The notes: generated by a model from the letters alone, not told the origin. A stretch of 49,836 nt of DNA from Candidatus Bathyarchaeota archaeon (GCA_030608565.1 JAUWDY010000009.1:1-49836), one strand, 5' to 3'; shown: positions 24,830 to 35,068, numbered from the stretch's first letter. Program-made: numbers and translations.

Positions 24830-27800
24830 ATGCCGTACATTAAAAAAATCGAGTTAAGAGGCTTCAAATCTTTTGGTCCGAAAACCGCTAGCATAACACT
24901 AGATAAAGGCTTCACAGTGCTCACTGGGCCAAACGGAAGCGGAAAAACCAACATTGTAGATGCGGTCTTATTCGGGTTGGGCGAACTGAGTGCTAGAAGA
25001 CTGCGCGCCGAAAATTTTGCAAAACTCATTTTTCACGGTTCCCCTAATGCGGGTGTAGAAAAAGCGAAAGCTGCAAAAGTTGTTATTCAATTTGACAATA
25101 ATGACCATCGCATACCAGTTGGCACCAACACTGTAACCATTTCTCGTGAAGTCCGCAGGAATGGTCAAAGCGTTTATCGGCTCAACGGGAGGAGGATTTC
25201 AAGATTTCGCATAGTCGAAATGTTATCTATGGCGGGGATCAGCCCAACCGGACACAACATTATTGTGCAGGGAACAATCACGCGCATGGCTGAGGTCTCT
25301 CCTCATGAACGCAGAAGAATCATAGAGGACTTGGTTGGCATTGCTCAATACGACGTTGAAAAGGCTGAGGCCGAAGAAAAGCTTCGAGCCGCCGAAATAT
25401 CTATTCGGACGGCCATGGGGCGAATAGACGAAGTGCAGAAAAGAGTTGACGACCTGGAAAGAGAACGTAATGACCTACTTTGTTGCACTTTCATCCAAAA
25501 TGAAATCAAACGATTTGAAGCTATGAAACTCTCTCATGACATTTCGGAAGTGAAGAAAAAAATCGAAAAGATAGCGTCCAATGTTGAAGAGGTTGGCACC
25601 AGAGTTGAAAAATTAAGGCAATTAAGAGAAGGTCTCAGAACTCAGCGTCATGAGGTTGAAACAGAATGGAGAAAACTCAGCTCAGAAACGGTGGAGGAAG
25701 GCAGTACACAAGTTCTTGAAGTTCAAATAAAGATAGGTGACATCAAATCGAAATTGACTGAACTGACGACCAAGATAAGCGCAGGAACAATGAGTCTCGA
25801 AGGGCTCAAGAAGGTGAGAGAGAATAGCCTTCAACAGTTAGAGCCTATTAAGAACGAGATCGCTGAAAGCCGCAAGAAAGTTCAACAATTGAAACGGCAA
25901 CATGATCGTTTATCCAAAGAGGTTGCAATTAAACGGTCCGAACACGACTCCGTCTCAAGTGAAGCAGCACAACTAAGAGCAAATTTAGGCGGAAACAGTA
26001 AGAAAATCAGGGAAATGGAGCAACAATTAGACAAACTTTATCAAAATCTGTTCGTTCTTCGAAGCGGTCACGCCAGAAGTCAAGCCACAATTAAAGTACT
26101 TTCACGCAGACTAAACGACATCAACGCTCGCAAGGAGAGATTCACGTCTAGCCTTGAAGCACTCAAAAAATCTTTTAGAGACCTTAAAGAGGTGAAGAAA
26201 AAGCAAGAAAAGCAACTTAAAACTCTTCAACAAGCACTGGAACGAAAAAAAGTGCAAAAAGAGTCCATGGAGAAGGAGATTGTTGAAGCCGGCAAAATCG
26301 CTGGCACTGCTCGAGAGGCCGTGGTGGAATTTGCTACTCAGCGGAAATTGGCTGAACGTATTGCAAGAGAGGAAAAGGCGTTAAGGAACATCGAAGAGCT
26401 TGGAGAACTTGGCGTCATCCCGGGCATATATGGGCGACTCAGAAACTTAATCACGATAGATCGTGGTTACGAACAAGCAATAGAGGCAGCTTCAGCTGGC
26501 TGGTTGAATTCCATTGTTGTCCAAGATTTTAACGTTGCATTCACATGTACGGAAACACTTACACGCTTGAAGCTAGGTAGAATCAAGATAATCCCTGTTC
26601 AAGAATTATCTAATATCAAGCCTGTGAGGCCTCAGAAAATCAGAGATGCAAGCGGGACCGCCTCCATGTTTGTTAAATGCGCAAAACAGTATGAACCCGC
26701 GGTTGTTTTCGTTTTTGGAGACACTTTGATAACGAGGGATGATAAGACTGCGCTCTCTGTTTCTCGGGACGGCTATCGAACGGCTACCGTTAACGGAAAT
26801 GTTTACGAGACTGGTGGAGGGATAGAAAGTGGTTATTATCGTGCTCCTATCGACTTTTCTTCAATTATTCCAAGCGAGTCAGCCGTCGAGAGCTTGAACC
26901 AGGCAGTAAGTGCCCTTCAGGAACACTTGGTAAGAAGAGAAACTGACGTAACCAGCTTCGAAGAAGAGATTGGCAAAAACCGAGTAGAATTCACTCGATT
27001 AACGGAGGCAATACGCACACTTGAAGGTGAAATTGAACGAATACACAAAAGCATCAAATATACCAAACGAAACGTTAAGCGCATCGATAAACACGTTCAA
27101 AACGTGCAAGTGCGTCTAGAAAAAGAGAAAGCACAAATAGTTCTTCACAAGGCACAGCGTAACGCTATCAACAGAGAAATACAAAAACTACGTAACGAAT
27201 TGATTAATTTACGACGAAAAGTGGATTTAACTCAGATTCAGGAAATGGAGATTCAGAAGGAAAGGTTAGGAGATGGAATTATAGAGTTACGGCAAAATCT
27301 TGGCAGCATAGAAACTGAACTTGCAACTCTTCAATCCAAGTTGAATAACGTTCTCAAATTAGGTGCCGATAACATTAGGATTCAACTTCGAAAGGTAAGA
27401 CAACAGTTTTCCACTGTTGAAAAAGAAGTTGGAGAAGCCCTTGAACAGAAGGAGATGCTTGAAAGAGAGCTTCCCGAACTTGAGAAGTCCAAGGAAGACT
27501 TGTCTCGTTCAATTTTAACCGCTAGGAAAGAATCCAAGAAATTTACGTCTCGAATTGACTACATTGACAAGAGGTTGCACCGATATGACCCAGAGTATGA
27601 GCGAGCCGATCAGTTGTTCAACAAGCTTCAACTCAACCTACAAACATTCCAACTACAGCTGGATCAACGTAACCTTCAATTGAAGGAGTTTGGTTACGAA
27701 GAAACCTTGGAAGTATCGCCGAAACAACTTGAATTAGCTGAATCATCTGTTAAATTGATGCGTTTCGAGCTGGAAAGACTTGGTGCTGTGAATCAGTTAG

Positions 27801-28378
27801 CTCTGTCACACTATGCTGACCAAGCTTCACGATACAAAGAACTATCTATACGCATGAACGAGTTGGAGCTAGAAAAACAGGCTATACTTTCATTTATGGA
27901 CGAGATTGAACAAAAAAAGCGTAAGATTTTCCTGGAGGCTTTCAATCAAGTAAACGAAAACATCGGCAGGTTTTTCTCCAGACTCACAGGTGGCGGGGAA
28001 TCTGCTTTAAGACTTGAAAAACCTGAAGAACCGTTCGCTGGTGGGATAGATATGGTCGTTCAGTTCCCGGGTAAACCACCGATCCTTGTGAGTGGAGCCA
28101 GTAGCGGAGAAAGATCAGTGGCAGCAGTTGCCTTCATATTCGCTCTGCAAGACTTCTTGCCCGCAACTTTCTACCTATTCGACGAGGTTGACGCACATCT
28201 GGATGCACTTCACGTGGAGAAGCTGGGGGCGCTGTTAGCTGAGGAATCAACGAATTCTCAGTCTCTAATTGTTACGTTAAAGCCTGAGATGGTTAGCAAA
28301 GCAGGGAGGATATACGGTGTATATGAACGCAACGGAGTCTCCAATGTGGTTTCCGCTACGTTTAAGGGGGCGGGCTAA
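24830..28378 (+). CDS. smc: Chromosome segregation protein SMC
   Basis: 1182 residues, normal length. The N-terminal ATPase half has Walker A GPNGSGKT (33-40). Two long coiled coils flank a hinge at about 510-680 (LGVIPGIYGRLRNLI early). The C-terminal half has the signature region and Walker B YLFDEVDAHLD (Asp 1118, Glu 1119). The ABC signature reads SGASSGERS (from 1088) instead of the common SGGEK, with two extra residues. SMC dimers compact and separate chromosomes. The stop overlaps scpA as TAATG, so smc-scpA-scpB is one operon. Confidence 0.97.
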   Translation: MPYIKKIELRGFKSFGPKTASITLDKGFTVLTGPNGSGKTNIVDAVLFGLGELSARRLRAENFAKLIFHGSPNAGVEKAKAAKVVIQFDNNDHRIPVGTNTVTISREVRRNGQSVYRLNGRRISRFRIVEMLSMAGISPTGHNIIVQGTITRMAEVSPHERRRIIEDLVGIAQYDVEKAEAEEKLRAAEISIRTAMGRIDEVQKRVDDLERERNDLLCCTFIQNEIKRFEAMKLSHDISEVKKKIEKIASNVEEVGTRVEKLRQLREGLRTQRHEVETEWRKLSSETVEEGSTQVLEVQIKIGDIKSKLTELTTKISAGTMSLEGLKKVRENSLQQLEPIKNEIAESRKKVQQLKRQHDRLSKEVAIKRSEHDSVSSEAAQLRANLGGNSKKIREMEQQLDKLYQNLFVLRSGHARSQATIKVLSRRLNDINARKERFTSSLEALKKSFRDLKEVKKKQEKQLKTLQQALERKKVQKESMEKEIVEAGKIAGTAREAVVEFATQRKLAERIAREEKALRNIEELGELGVIPGIYGRLRNLITIDRGYEQAIEAASAGWLNSIVVQDFNVAFTCTETLTRLKLGRIKIIPVQELSNIKPVRPQKIRDASGTASMFVKCAKQYEPAVVFVFGDTLITRDDKTALSVSRDGYRTATVNGNVYETGGGIESGYYRAPIDFSSIIPSESAVESLNQAVSALQEHLVRRETDVTSFEEEIGKNRVEFTRLTEAIRTLEGEIERIHKSIKYTKRNVKRIDKHVQNVQVRLEKEKAQIVLHKAQRNAINREIQKLRNELINLRRKVDLTQIQEMEIQKERLGDGIIELRQNLGSIETELATLQSKLNNVLKLGADNIRIQLRKVRQQFSTVEKEVGEALEQKEMLERELPELEKSKEDLSRSILTARKESKKFTSRIDYIDKRLHRYDPEYERADQLFNKLQLNLQTFQLQLDQRNLQLKEFGYEETLEVSPKQLELAESSVKLMRFELERLGAVNQLALSHYADQASRYKELSIRMNELELEKQAILSFMDEIEQKKRKIFLEAFNQVNENIGRFFSRLTGGGESALRLEKPEEPFAGGIDMVVQFPGKPPILVSGASSGERSVAAVAFIFALQDFLPATFYLFDEVDAHLDALHVEKLGALLAEESTNSQSLIVTLKPEMVSKAGRIYGVYERNGVSNVVSATFKGAG

Positions 28379-29076
28379 TGTCATCCTCCATCGAAAAACC
28401 CTTTTATTTTCAACCTCCTTTGAACGTACTCTTCGAACTTGATAAATTGCAGAAGATATTGCCATGGGACATCAGCATTTCGTTTCTATTGACATCCTTC
28501 TTGAATGAGATGGAAAAAAGAGGGGAGGTCGATTTTAGGGCTTCAGGAATGGCGCTTGATTCTTCTGCCACCATATATCTTATGAAGTCTAAGCTTCTGC
28601 TGAAGCTAGAGGAGCCTCCGCTTCCCTCCAAGCCTCCACCAGATTTTTCGCCTCCGCCTTTGTTTCTCCCTCTTCGTTACGAATTGACATCTACTACGAT
28701 TCAGCATTTGTTAACGGTGCTGGATGAAGTGTTAACGGGTGAACGCTTATTCGGATTGAAACCACGTTCGGAACCTATCTTGCCGTCTCCTCCGGATTTT
28801 CTTCCTCCAGTTGATTTGTACATGATGGAGATCGAGGAGAAGATGAAGAGCTTGTATCGTCTTCTGCGGCAACTTGTAAGTGGAGAAAAACTCGTATTCT
28901 TTTCTAAGGTGATAGCTGGACTAGAAAAGTTGGAAGCAATCAAAACGTTCATTACTCTTCTCTTCCTTGCGCAAACAGGTAAAGTCGCCTTATGGCAGGA
29001 GGAAGATTCGAGCGATATTTTCATAACTCTCTCAGAGGGTTCTGTTGTTGGAGGAGATAGAGCGGAAATCATCTGA
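28378..29076 (+). CDS. scpA: Kleisin ScpA
   Basis: 232 residues. The N-terminal part has the kleisin pattern (PLNVLFELDKLQKILPWDIS), which binds the SMC neck. A Pro-rich linker (PPLPSKPPPDFSPPP) follows. The C-terminal winged helix contains FFSKVIAGLEKLEAIKTFITLLFLAQTGKVALWQ, which binds the SMC head. ScpA closes the SMC ring. Its last 32 bases overlap scpB. Confidence 0.92.
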   Translation: MSSSIEKPFYFQPPLNVLFELDKLQKILPWDISISFLLTSFLNEMEKRGEVDFRASGMALDSSATIYLMKSKLLLKLEEPPLPSKPPPDFSPPPLFLPLRYELTSTTIQHLLTVLDEVLTGERLFGLKPRSEPILPSPPDFLPPVDLYMMEIEEKMKSLYRLLRQLVSGEKLVFFSKVIAGLEKLEAIKTFITLLFLAQTGKVALWQEEDSSDIFITLSEGSVVGGDRAEII

Positions 29077-29629
29077 GTTGCTTAGCGAAGAGAAGTTAAA
29101 ACGTGATTCAGCTTTATTAGAGGCTGCGCTCTATGTGGCGGGTCGCCCTCTGGATTTAAAATCATTAGGATCTATCATTAAGACTCGTTCTAAGAGGAAG
29201 GTTCAGAGGCTGGTAAGCATTCTTATGGAAGAGTATAAGAATCGCGAAACTGCCCTTGAAATCTTGGAGCTTGATGATGAACGGTTTGTTTTGCAGTTGA
29301 AGGCTGAATATTCGCCTCAGGTTCAGAGGTTGGCGATTCGGCCGCTTCTTTCTAAGGGTCCGTTGAAGACGTTATCTTACATTGCTTATCGACAGCCTGT
29401 TTTGCAGCCTCAGGTTGTTGATGTGCGGGGTCATCATGCTTATGGTCATTTGAGGCAGTTGGAGAGTATGGGTTTGATTTCTCGTGAGAGGGTTGGTCGG
29501 ACTAGATTGTTACGGACGACTGGGTTTTTTGCTGACTATTTTGGTTTGAGTCATGATTTGCGAACTATGAAGCGGCAGCTTAAGAGAGTGTTTGAGGATT
29601 TCGAGAAAACCGAGCCTGAGAAGAAATAG
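29045..29629 (+). CDS. scpB: Segregation and condensation protein ScpB
   Basis: 194 residues from a TTG at 29045; a later TTG at 29078 is possible. Two winged-helix domains are seen: ALLEAALYVAGRPLDLKSL opens the first, and PLKTLSYIAYRQPVLQPQVVDVRG the second, the latter being the best-conserved ScpB segment. ScpB dimers bind ScpA and stabilise the condensin ring. The operon order smc-scpA-scpB is known in several archaeal lineages. Confidence 0.92.
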   Translation: MLEEIERKSSELLSEEKLKRDSALLEAALYVAGRPLDLKSLGSIIKTRSKRKVQRLVSILMEEYKNRETALEILELDDERFVLQLKAEYSPQVQRLAIRPLLSKGPLKTLSYIAYRQPVLQPQVVDVRGHHAYGHLRQLESMGLISRERVGRTRLLRTTGFFADYFGLSHDLRTMKRQLKRVFEDFEKTEPEKK

Positions 29630-29667
29630 AACGTTCAGATTATTTTTGCGTGCGTGTGCGAGAGGTC

Positions 29668-29718
29668 TACTCCAATGGGCTTCAGATAAAATTCGCGTAT
29701 GTGAAGCCCATCGGAGTA
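29668..29718. terminator. 17-bp inverted repeat behind scpB
   Basis: TACTCCAATGGGCTTCA and TGAAGCCCATCGGAGTA are inverse complements with one mismatch and a 17-base loop. It lies 39 bases after scpB, before the CoA ligase gene. A terminator is plausible, though no T-run follows; a protein-binding site or structured RNA is the alternative. Confidence 0.5.
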
Positions 29719-29836
29719 AAAGCATATATCAAGCTTGCCCCTATGGACCCCTACCGAGATTCGTGGGAAAGCCAAAAAGGTGAAAGACTCGAGAAAACAC
29801 ATCTGAAATTAACAAACAATACGTGAAGGTGAAAAA

Positions 29837-31771
29837 TTGAGCTATATTTGGTATCCTCCGAAAAAGCTTGTTGAAAATAGCAACGTGAAGAAGTTCATGG
29901 TTAAGCATGGAATAAAAGATTATAAAGATTTGATCAAGCGCTCCACAGAAGATATTGAGTGGTTTTGGGATGCGGCAATTGAAGAGCTAAATGTGGAGTG
30001 GTTTGAGAAATATAAGAAAGTTTTAGATGCGTCTGAAGTTCAGTGGGCCAAATGGTTCATTGAGGGCAAATTAAACATAACACATAATTGCCTTGACAAA
30101 CATGCCAAGTCGTGGAGAAAGAACAAAGTTGTGTTTATATGGGTAGGCGAAAACGGTGAAGAAAAGAGATATTCCTACTGGGACCTGTATTTTGAAGTCA
30201 ACAGATTTGCTAACGCTTTGAAAAATCTGGGTGTTAAGAAGGGGGACACCGTAGGCCTCTGTATCCCCATGTTGCCGGAAACAGTGATTTCGCTCTTTGC
30301 AATTTTGAAAATAGGCGCAATAGTCGTGCCAATATTCTCCGGATACAGTCCGGCGGCGGTGTCCACACGATTAAAGGATGCGATGTCCAAGATTCTCATA
30401 ACAGCAGATGGCTATTACCGGAGAGGCAAGGTTGTTAGGCTTAAGGAAATGGCTGATGAGGCAGTTAAAGCCGCTGAAAACGTGGAAAAGGTGATCATTT
30501 GCAAGAGGATGGGCATCGAAGTTCCATTGACAAGCGGCAGAGACATCTGGTGGCATGAGCTAGTTGCGGAGCAGCCGGCAAAATGCGAAAGTGAGAAAAT
30601 GGATTCGGAAGCTCCAGCGCTCTTGCTTTATACATCGGGCACAACGGCCAAGCCAAAAGGAACAGTCATATCTCAAGCGGGCACTCTGCTTCAAAGCTCA
30701 AAGGAAATCCATTTTAACCTCGACTTAAGAGAGGACGATGTCTTCTTCTGGATCACTGATATCGGCTGGATGATGGGCCCTTGGCAGATAATAGGGGTTC
30801 AACATTTGGGTGGAACACACCTAATTTTTGAAGGTGTACCCGACCATCCTAAGCCGGATAGACTTTGGAGCATGATAGAAAAGCTCGGGGTCACGGCTTT
30901 AGGAGGCTCCGCAACAGTCTTCAGAATGTTAAAGAAATATGGAAATGAATATGTTAAAGCTCATGACTTGAGTAGCCTAAGAATGCTTGGAAACACTGGG
31001 GAAACCATAGACCCGGACACTTGGCTCTGGCTTCACAAAATAGTTGGCGGAGAAAACTGTCCAATAATAAATCTTTCTGGAGGAACCGAGATTTTCGGAT
31101 GCTTCCTGTTGCCATTACCGGTCATGCCCCTTAAGCCGTCAACATTGGGAGGCCCTGGGTTAGGCATGGACATAGACGTATTTAACGACGAGGGAAAACC
31201 AGTTAGGGGCGAGGTTGGTTACTTAGTCTGTAAAAAGCCAGCGCCCTCCATGACGAGGGGCTTCTGGAAAGAACCCAAAAGATACATTGAGACCTATTGG
31301 TCTAGGTGGCCCAACGTTTGGTATCATGGGGACTGGGCTTCCATCGACGAGGATGATTTCTGGTTCCTTCATGGAAGGGCTGACGACGTAATCAAGGTGG
31401 CTGGGAAAAGAATTGGACCAGCGGAGATAGAGTCCATTCTAAACCAGCATTCAGCAGTCTACGAGTCTGCGTGCATAGGCGTACCTCATGAGGTCAAAGG
31501 CGAAGAGGTAATGTGCCTTGTTGTTCTAAATCCTGATTATGAGCCCAGCCAAGAGTTGAGGGATGAACTTGTAGGCGAGGTTGTCAAGTATATGGGTAAG
31601 CCTTTCAGACCTCGAGATGTCAGTTTCGTCGGCGATCTGCCTAGAACAAGGTCTGGTAAGATTCTGAGAAGATTGATGAGGGCTGTTATACTTGGAAAAG
31701 AGTTAGGCGACATATCAGCACTGGAAAATCCAAAAGCGCTGGAAGAGGTAGCTAAAGTCACTAAATCCTAA
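29837..31771 (+). CDS. AMP-forming acetyl-CoA synthetase family protein
   Basis: 644 residues from a TTG at 29837, behind GAAGGTGA. It has the ACS N-terminal helical part (ELNVEWFEKYKKVLD), the ATP motif YTSGTTAKPKG, the W-rich acyl-binding segment WITDIGWMMGPWQ, LSGGTEIFG, the hinge region GRADDVIKVAGKRIGPAEIE, and the C-terminal lysine in RTRSGKILRR. The family joins acetate, propionate or longer acids to CoA via an acyl-AMP. The exact acid is not clear, so I give no symbol. It begins a run of CoA-ester genes. Confidence 0.9.
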   Translation: MSYIWYPPKKLVENSNVKKFMVKHGIKDYKDLIKRSTEDIEWFWDAAIEELNVEWFEKYKKVLDASEVQWAKWFIEGKLNITHNCLDKHAKSWRKNKVVFIWVGENGEEKRYSYWDLYFEVNRFANALKNLGVKKGDTVGLCIPMLPETVISLFAILKIGAIVVPIFSGYSPAAVSTRLKDAMSKILITADGYYRRGKVVRLKEMADEAVKAAENVEKVIICKRMGIEVPLTSGRDIWWHELVAEQPAKCESEKMDSEAPALLLYTSGTTAKPKGTVISQAGTLLQSSKEIHFNLDLREDDVFFWITDIGWMMGPWQIIGVQHLGGTHLIFEGVPDHPKPDRLWSMIEKLGVTALGGSATVFRMLKKYGNEYVKAHDLSSLRMLGNTGETIDPDTWLWLHKIVGGENCPIINLSGGTEIFGCFLLPLPVMPLKPSTLGGPGLGMDIDVFNDEGKPVRGEVGYLVCKKPAPSMTRGFWKEPKRYIETYWSRWPNVWYHGDWASIDEDDFWFLHGRADDVIKVAGKRIGPAEIESILNQHSAVYESACIGVPHEVKGEEVMCLVVLNPDYEPSQELRDELVGEVVKYMGKPFRPRDVSFVGDLPRTRSGKILRRLMRAVILGKELGDISALENPKALEEVAKVTKS

Positions 31772-31809
31772 ACGTCGAGCAGGCAGTAGCCTCCATAATG
31801 AATCTCTTA

Positions 31810-33150
31810 TTACACAGTCTTCTTTCTTCGGTCAATAACCCTTTTTGCTTTTCCCATAAATCTTTGTAGAGATCCGTGTGGGACTAGTACAACCTTTGAT
31901 TTTACACCGACAACAGATTTTATCGATCCCGCAATCTCTGGGCTTAGTTCTTTAAGTTTTGAGAGGTCACCGTTGACACTTTTATACAACTCTTTGCTAG
32001 GCTCCACTTTAACAGTCATCGTATCCAAATCTGCAGTTCTATCTACAATTATTTCATAGTTCTCGGAAGCGCCTTCCACTTTCAATAATGCATGTTCCAC
32101 GGTTGATGGCCAAAATTTGACGCCTCGCACCTTCAACATGTCGTCTGCCCTTCCAAAAACTCGCTCCATTCTCCTGATTGTTCTACCGCATGCACATTTT
32201 TCCGAAGTGAACGTTGTAAGGTCTCCTGTTCTAAACCGTAATAGAGGAGTGGCTTCTCTAGTCAATGTTGTTAAAACTAGTTCTCCAGTTTCACCTTCTT
32301 TCACCTTTTTTCCAGTCTTCGGGTCAATAATTTCTGCCAGAAAATGATCTTCCTGAATGTGCAGTCCGTCATGTTCTGTGCACTCAACAGAAACTCCGGG
32401 ACCTATTATCTCTGATAAGCCGTAGATGTCGAAAGCTTCAAGTCCAAGAGTTCCTTCAATTCGTTCTCTAAGCTCTTCTGACCAAGCCTCAGCTCCAAAC
32501 AGTCCGATTCTCCATTTCAAATCTTTCGACGGGTTAATCCCCATCTTTTCTTTCGCGTATTCCCCCAAATAAACAGCATACGTAGGAGTACAAGTCAACA
32601 CGGTAGTCTCATATTCCTTTGCGAGTCTTATCTGACGTTCAGTTTCACCAGCAGCTATCGGCAGAACGGTGGCGCCGATTTCAAGTGCTCCATAATGGAA
32701 ACCTAAACCGCCTGTAAAAAGACCATAACCATAGGCGTTTTGCACAACATCACCTTTCTTAGTTCCCGCAGAAGCATAAATTCTCGCCATCACCTTTGAC
32801 CAAACTTTCAAGTCATTTTTTGTATACGCACATGTTGTAGGATGCCCCGTGGTCCCTGAACTTGCATGAAGCTCCAAGACTTCGCTTAGCGGTGAGGCGA
32901 CTAATCCATATGGATAAGCATCCCTCAAGTCATCTTTTGCTGTGAACGGTATTTTTTCCACATCATCCAAATTTCTTATATCATCTGGTTTAAGTTTGGC
33001 ATCCTTGAATTTCTTCCTATACATCGGTAGTTTTTCGTAGCAGTATTTTACAATTTTTTTGAGCCGTTCTTCCTGTAGTTCCTCCAATTTGTCTCTAGGC
33101 ATAGTCTCGTAGTCAGGCTCGTATATCCAACCTTCAACTGGTCGTTTCAT
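31810..33150 (-). CDS. paaK: Phenylacetate-CoA ligase family protein
   Basis: 446 residues from the ATG at 33150, which follows GGTGAGCACC; the frame is open to 33249 but the extension is hydrophobic and does not fit the family. Motifs: ELHASSGTTGHPTTCAYT (ATP site), YGYGLFTGGLGFHYGA, DIYGLSEIIGPGVSVEC, LLRFRTGDLT, GRADDMLKVRGVKFWPS, and a C-terminal GKAKRVIDRRK. PaaK turns aryl-acetates such as phenylacetate into CoA thioesters, with AMP and pyrophosphate as products. In archaea it is often found with ior genes, where it may recycle aryl acids. Confidence 0.9.
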   Translation of the reverse strand: MKRPVEGWIYEPDYETMPRDKLEELQEERLKKIVKYCYEKLPMYRKKFKDAKLKPDDIRNLDDVEKIPFTAKDDLRDAYPYGLVASPLSEVLELHASSGTTGHPTTCAYTKNDLKVWSKVMARIYASAGTKKGDVVQNAYGYGLFTGGLGFHYGALEIGATVLPIAAGETERQIRLAKEYETTVLTCTPTYAVYLGEYAKEKMGINPSKDLKWRIGLFGAEAWSEELRERIEGTLGLEAFDIYGLSEIIGPGVSVECTEHDGLHIQEDHFLAEIIDPKTGKKVKEGETGELVLTTLTREATPLLRFRTGDLTTFTSEKCACGRTIRRMERVFGRADDMLKVRGVKFWPSTVEHALLKVEGASENYEIIVDRTADLDTMTVKVEPSKELYKSVNGDLSKLKELSPEIAGSIKSVVGVKSKVVLVPHGSLQRFMGKAKRVIDRRKKTV

Positions 33151-33392
33151 GGTGCTCACCGTTAAAGAGAATAGGAATTTGTAATTGAAAGAAAAATAAA
33201 CTTTGTGATGCACCTCTAAGAATTGAAACAGGATAATACAACCCGACACAAGACTATCTACTTTTGATGGGCTAATTTGCTTCTACAGTCAACTAATGCT
33301 TGAGAATATTGGCACACAACAGAGGAGATGAGAAAAGCTTTTCTGGGAATCATATTCCTCTATGATATGCACTGTAAGTGAAAAGGTGATTC

Positions 33393-34262
33393 ATGATGGA
33401 AGTAAAAAAGGTAGCCGTATTAGGCGCCGGATTAATGGGCCACGGAATCGCGCAAGTTGCTGCGCAAGTGGGAAAATACGAGGTTAGTCTAAGAGACATA
33501 AAACAGGAATTCATAGACAAAGGCATGGAAATGATAAACAAGAGTCTACAGATATATCTGAGAAAAGAAAAAATGACAAAAGCAGAAGTCAACCAAGTCT
33601 TAAGGAGAATCCATCCAACACTAGACTTGAAAGAAGCTGTATCCGACGCAGATCTTATAGTCGAGGCTGCTCCAGAAAAAGTTGAGATTAAAAAAAGTAT
33701 TTTCAGTGAAGTAGACAAACTCGTTCAGAAAGATGCACTTATTGTTTCCAACACATCCTCAATCAGCATCACCGACATCGCCTCAGCAACAAAAAGGCCG
33801 GAGAAATGTTGTGGCATGCACTTTTTCAACCCGCCACAACTGATGAAATTAGTAGAAATTGTTCGTGGGACCAGAACCTCAGATGAAACTATCCATACGG
33901 TGATGGATGTTTCGCATAAGATGGGAAAAGAAACCGTTCTTGTCAAGAAAGATTGTCCCGGCTTTATTGTAAACCGAATCCTCATTCCAGCTTTGAACGA
34001 GGCAGCCGTTCTTCTTTGGGAGGGAATCGCTGATAGAGACGACATCGACAAAGCAATAAAATTGGGGCTAAACTGGCCTATGGGACCACTAGCTCTGTCA
34101 GACTACATCGGATTGGACACAACCTTAGACATAGCAGAGATTCTTGCCCGAGATGTTGACCCCAAGTTTCATCCATGTCCGCTCTTGAAACAGATGATGA
34201 GGGCTGGTTATCTAGGCAGGAAGACAGGAAAGGGCTTTTATGACTGGACGAAAAAGAAATAA
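33393..34262 (+). CDS. hbd: 3-hydroxyacyl-CoA (3-hydroxybutyryl-CoA) dehydrogenase
   Basis: 289 residues, the short single-domain-pair form. NAD-binding Rossmann motif GAGLMGHGIAQVAA near the start, SNTSSISITDIA, GMHFFNPPQLMKLVEIVRG (catalytic His), KDCPGFIVNRIL, GLNWPMGPLALSDYIGLD, and the ending GRKTGKGFYDW. It interconverts 3-hydroxyacyl-CoA and 3-oxoacyl-CoA in beta-oxidation or butyrate-type pathways. The start has two adjacent ATG codons behind GGTGATTC. It is followed 23 bases later by enoyl-CoA hydratase. Confidence 0.94.
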   Translation: MMEVKKVAVLGAGLMGHGIAQVAAQVGKYEVSLRDIKQEFIDKGMEMINKSLQIYLRKEKMTKAEVNQVLRRIHPTLDLKEAVSDADLIVEAAPEKVEIKKSIFSEVDKLVQKDALIVSNTSSISITDIASATKRPEKCCGMHFFNPPQLMKLVEIVRGTRTSDETIHTVMDVSHKMGKETVLVKKDCPGFIVNRILIPALNEAAVLLWEGIADRDDIDKAIKLGLNWPMGPLALSDYIGLDTTLDIAEILARDVDPKFHPCPLLKQMMRAGYLGRKTGKGFYDWTKKK

Positions 34263-34285
34263 GATTACTATGGGAGATGAAAGAC

Positions 34286-35068
34286 ATGGAGTATAAGAAC
34301 ACTATTTACGAAAAAAGTGAAGGAATAGCAACTATCACCATCAACCGTCCAAAAGTCTTTAACGCCTTTAACGAAGAGACCGTTTCCGAAGTTTTAGATC
34401 AACTTGAAGATGCGAGAAAAGACGAAAGCGTGAGAGTAATAATTATCACTGGTGCTGGAGACCGTTCCTTCTCCGCAGGCGCAGACATCAACGTAATGAA
34501 GGGCATGAATCCGTTAGGAGCCAGAAAACTTTCCATAATGGGATACAAAATATGCACCAAAATAGAAAAACTGGAGAAGCCAGTGATAGCGGCCATAAAC
34601 GGTTACGCTTTAGGCGGAGGATTAGAGTTAGCTATGGCCTGCGACCTCAGAATAGCCTCAGAAAAAGTAAGGATGGGACAAACAGAGATCAATATTGGAT
34701 TTATTCCAGGCTGGGGAGGAACCCAACGCCTACCACGATTTGTAGGAAAAACGATGGCAAAGGAAATGATTTACACTGGAAAAATGATTGACGCAAAAAC
34801 AGCGGAACAACTGGGCCTACTGAACAAAGTTGTACCCCCCGATCAGTTGATGACAGCAGCCAGAGAATTAGCCGCAGAAATAGCCAGCAAAGCCCCGGTA
34901 GCCATCAGAGTGTCAAAATCACTAATAGACAGCAGCTTAGAAACCAACCTTGAAGTTGGGCTAGCACACGAACGAGAAGGCTTCGCAGTCGTTGCATCTA
35001 CAGAGGACCTACAAGAAGGAGTATCAGCATTCTTCGAAAAGAGGAAACCGAAGTTCAAGGGAAAATAA
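34286..35068 (+). CDS. Enoyl-CoA hydratase
   Basis: 260 residues from the ATG at 34286; GGGAG is nine bases upstream and an ATG at 34277 is the alternative. Crotonase motifs: DRSFSAGADINVMKGM, AAINGYALGGGLELAMACDLRIA (oxyanion hole), and GQTEINIGFIPGWGGTQRLPR with the Glu of the active site. It adds water to trans-2-enoyl-CoA, the step before the neighbouring dehydrogenase. The two form a short operon for fatty acyl or crotonyl-CoA turnover. No thiolase is in the window. Confidence 0.94.
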   Translation: MEYKNTIYEKSEGIATITINRPKVFNAFNEETVSEVLDQLEDARKDESVRVIIITGAGDRSFSAGADINVMKGMNPLGARKLSIMGYKICTKIEKLEKPVIAAINGYALGGGLELAMACDLRIASEKVRMGQTEINIGFIPGWGGTQRLPRFVGKTMAKEMIYTGKMIDAKTAEQLGLLNKVVPPDQLMTAARELAAEIASKAPVAIRVSKSLIDSSLETNLEVGLAHEREGFAVVASTEDLQEGVSAFFEKRKPKFKGK

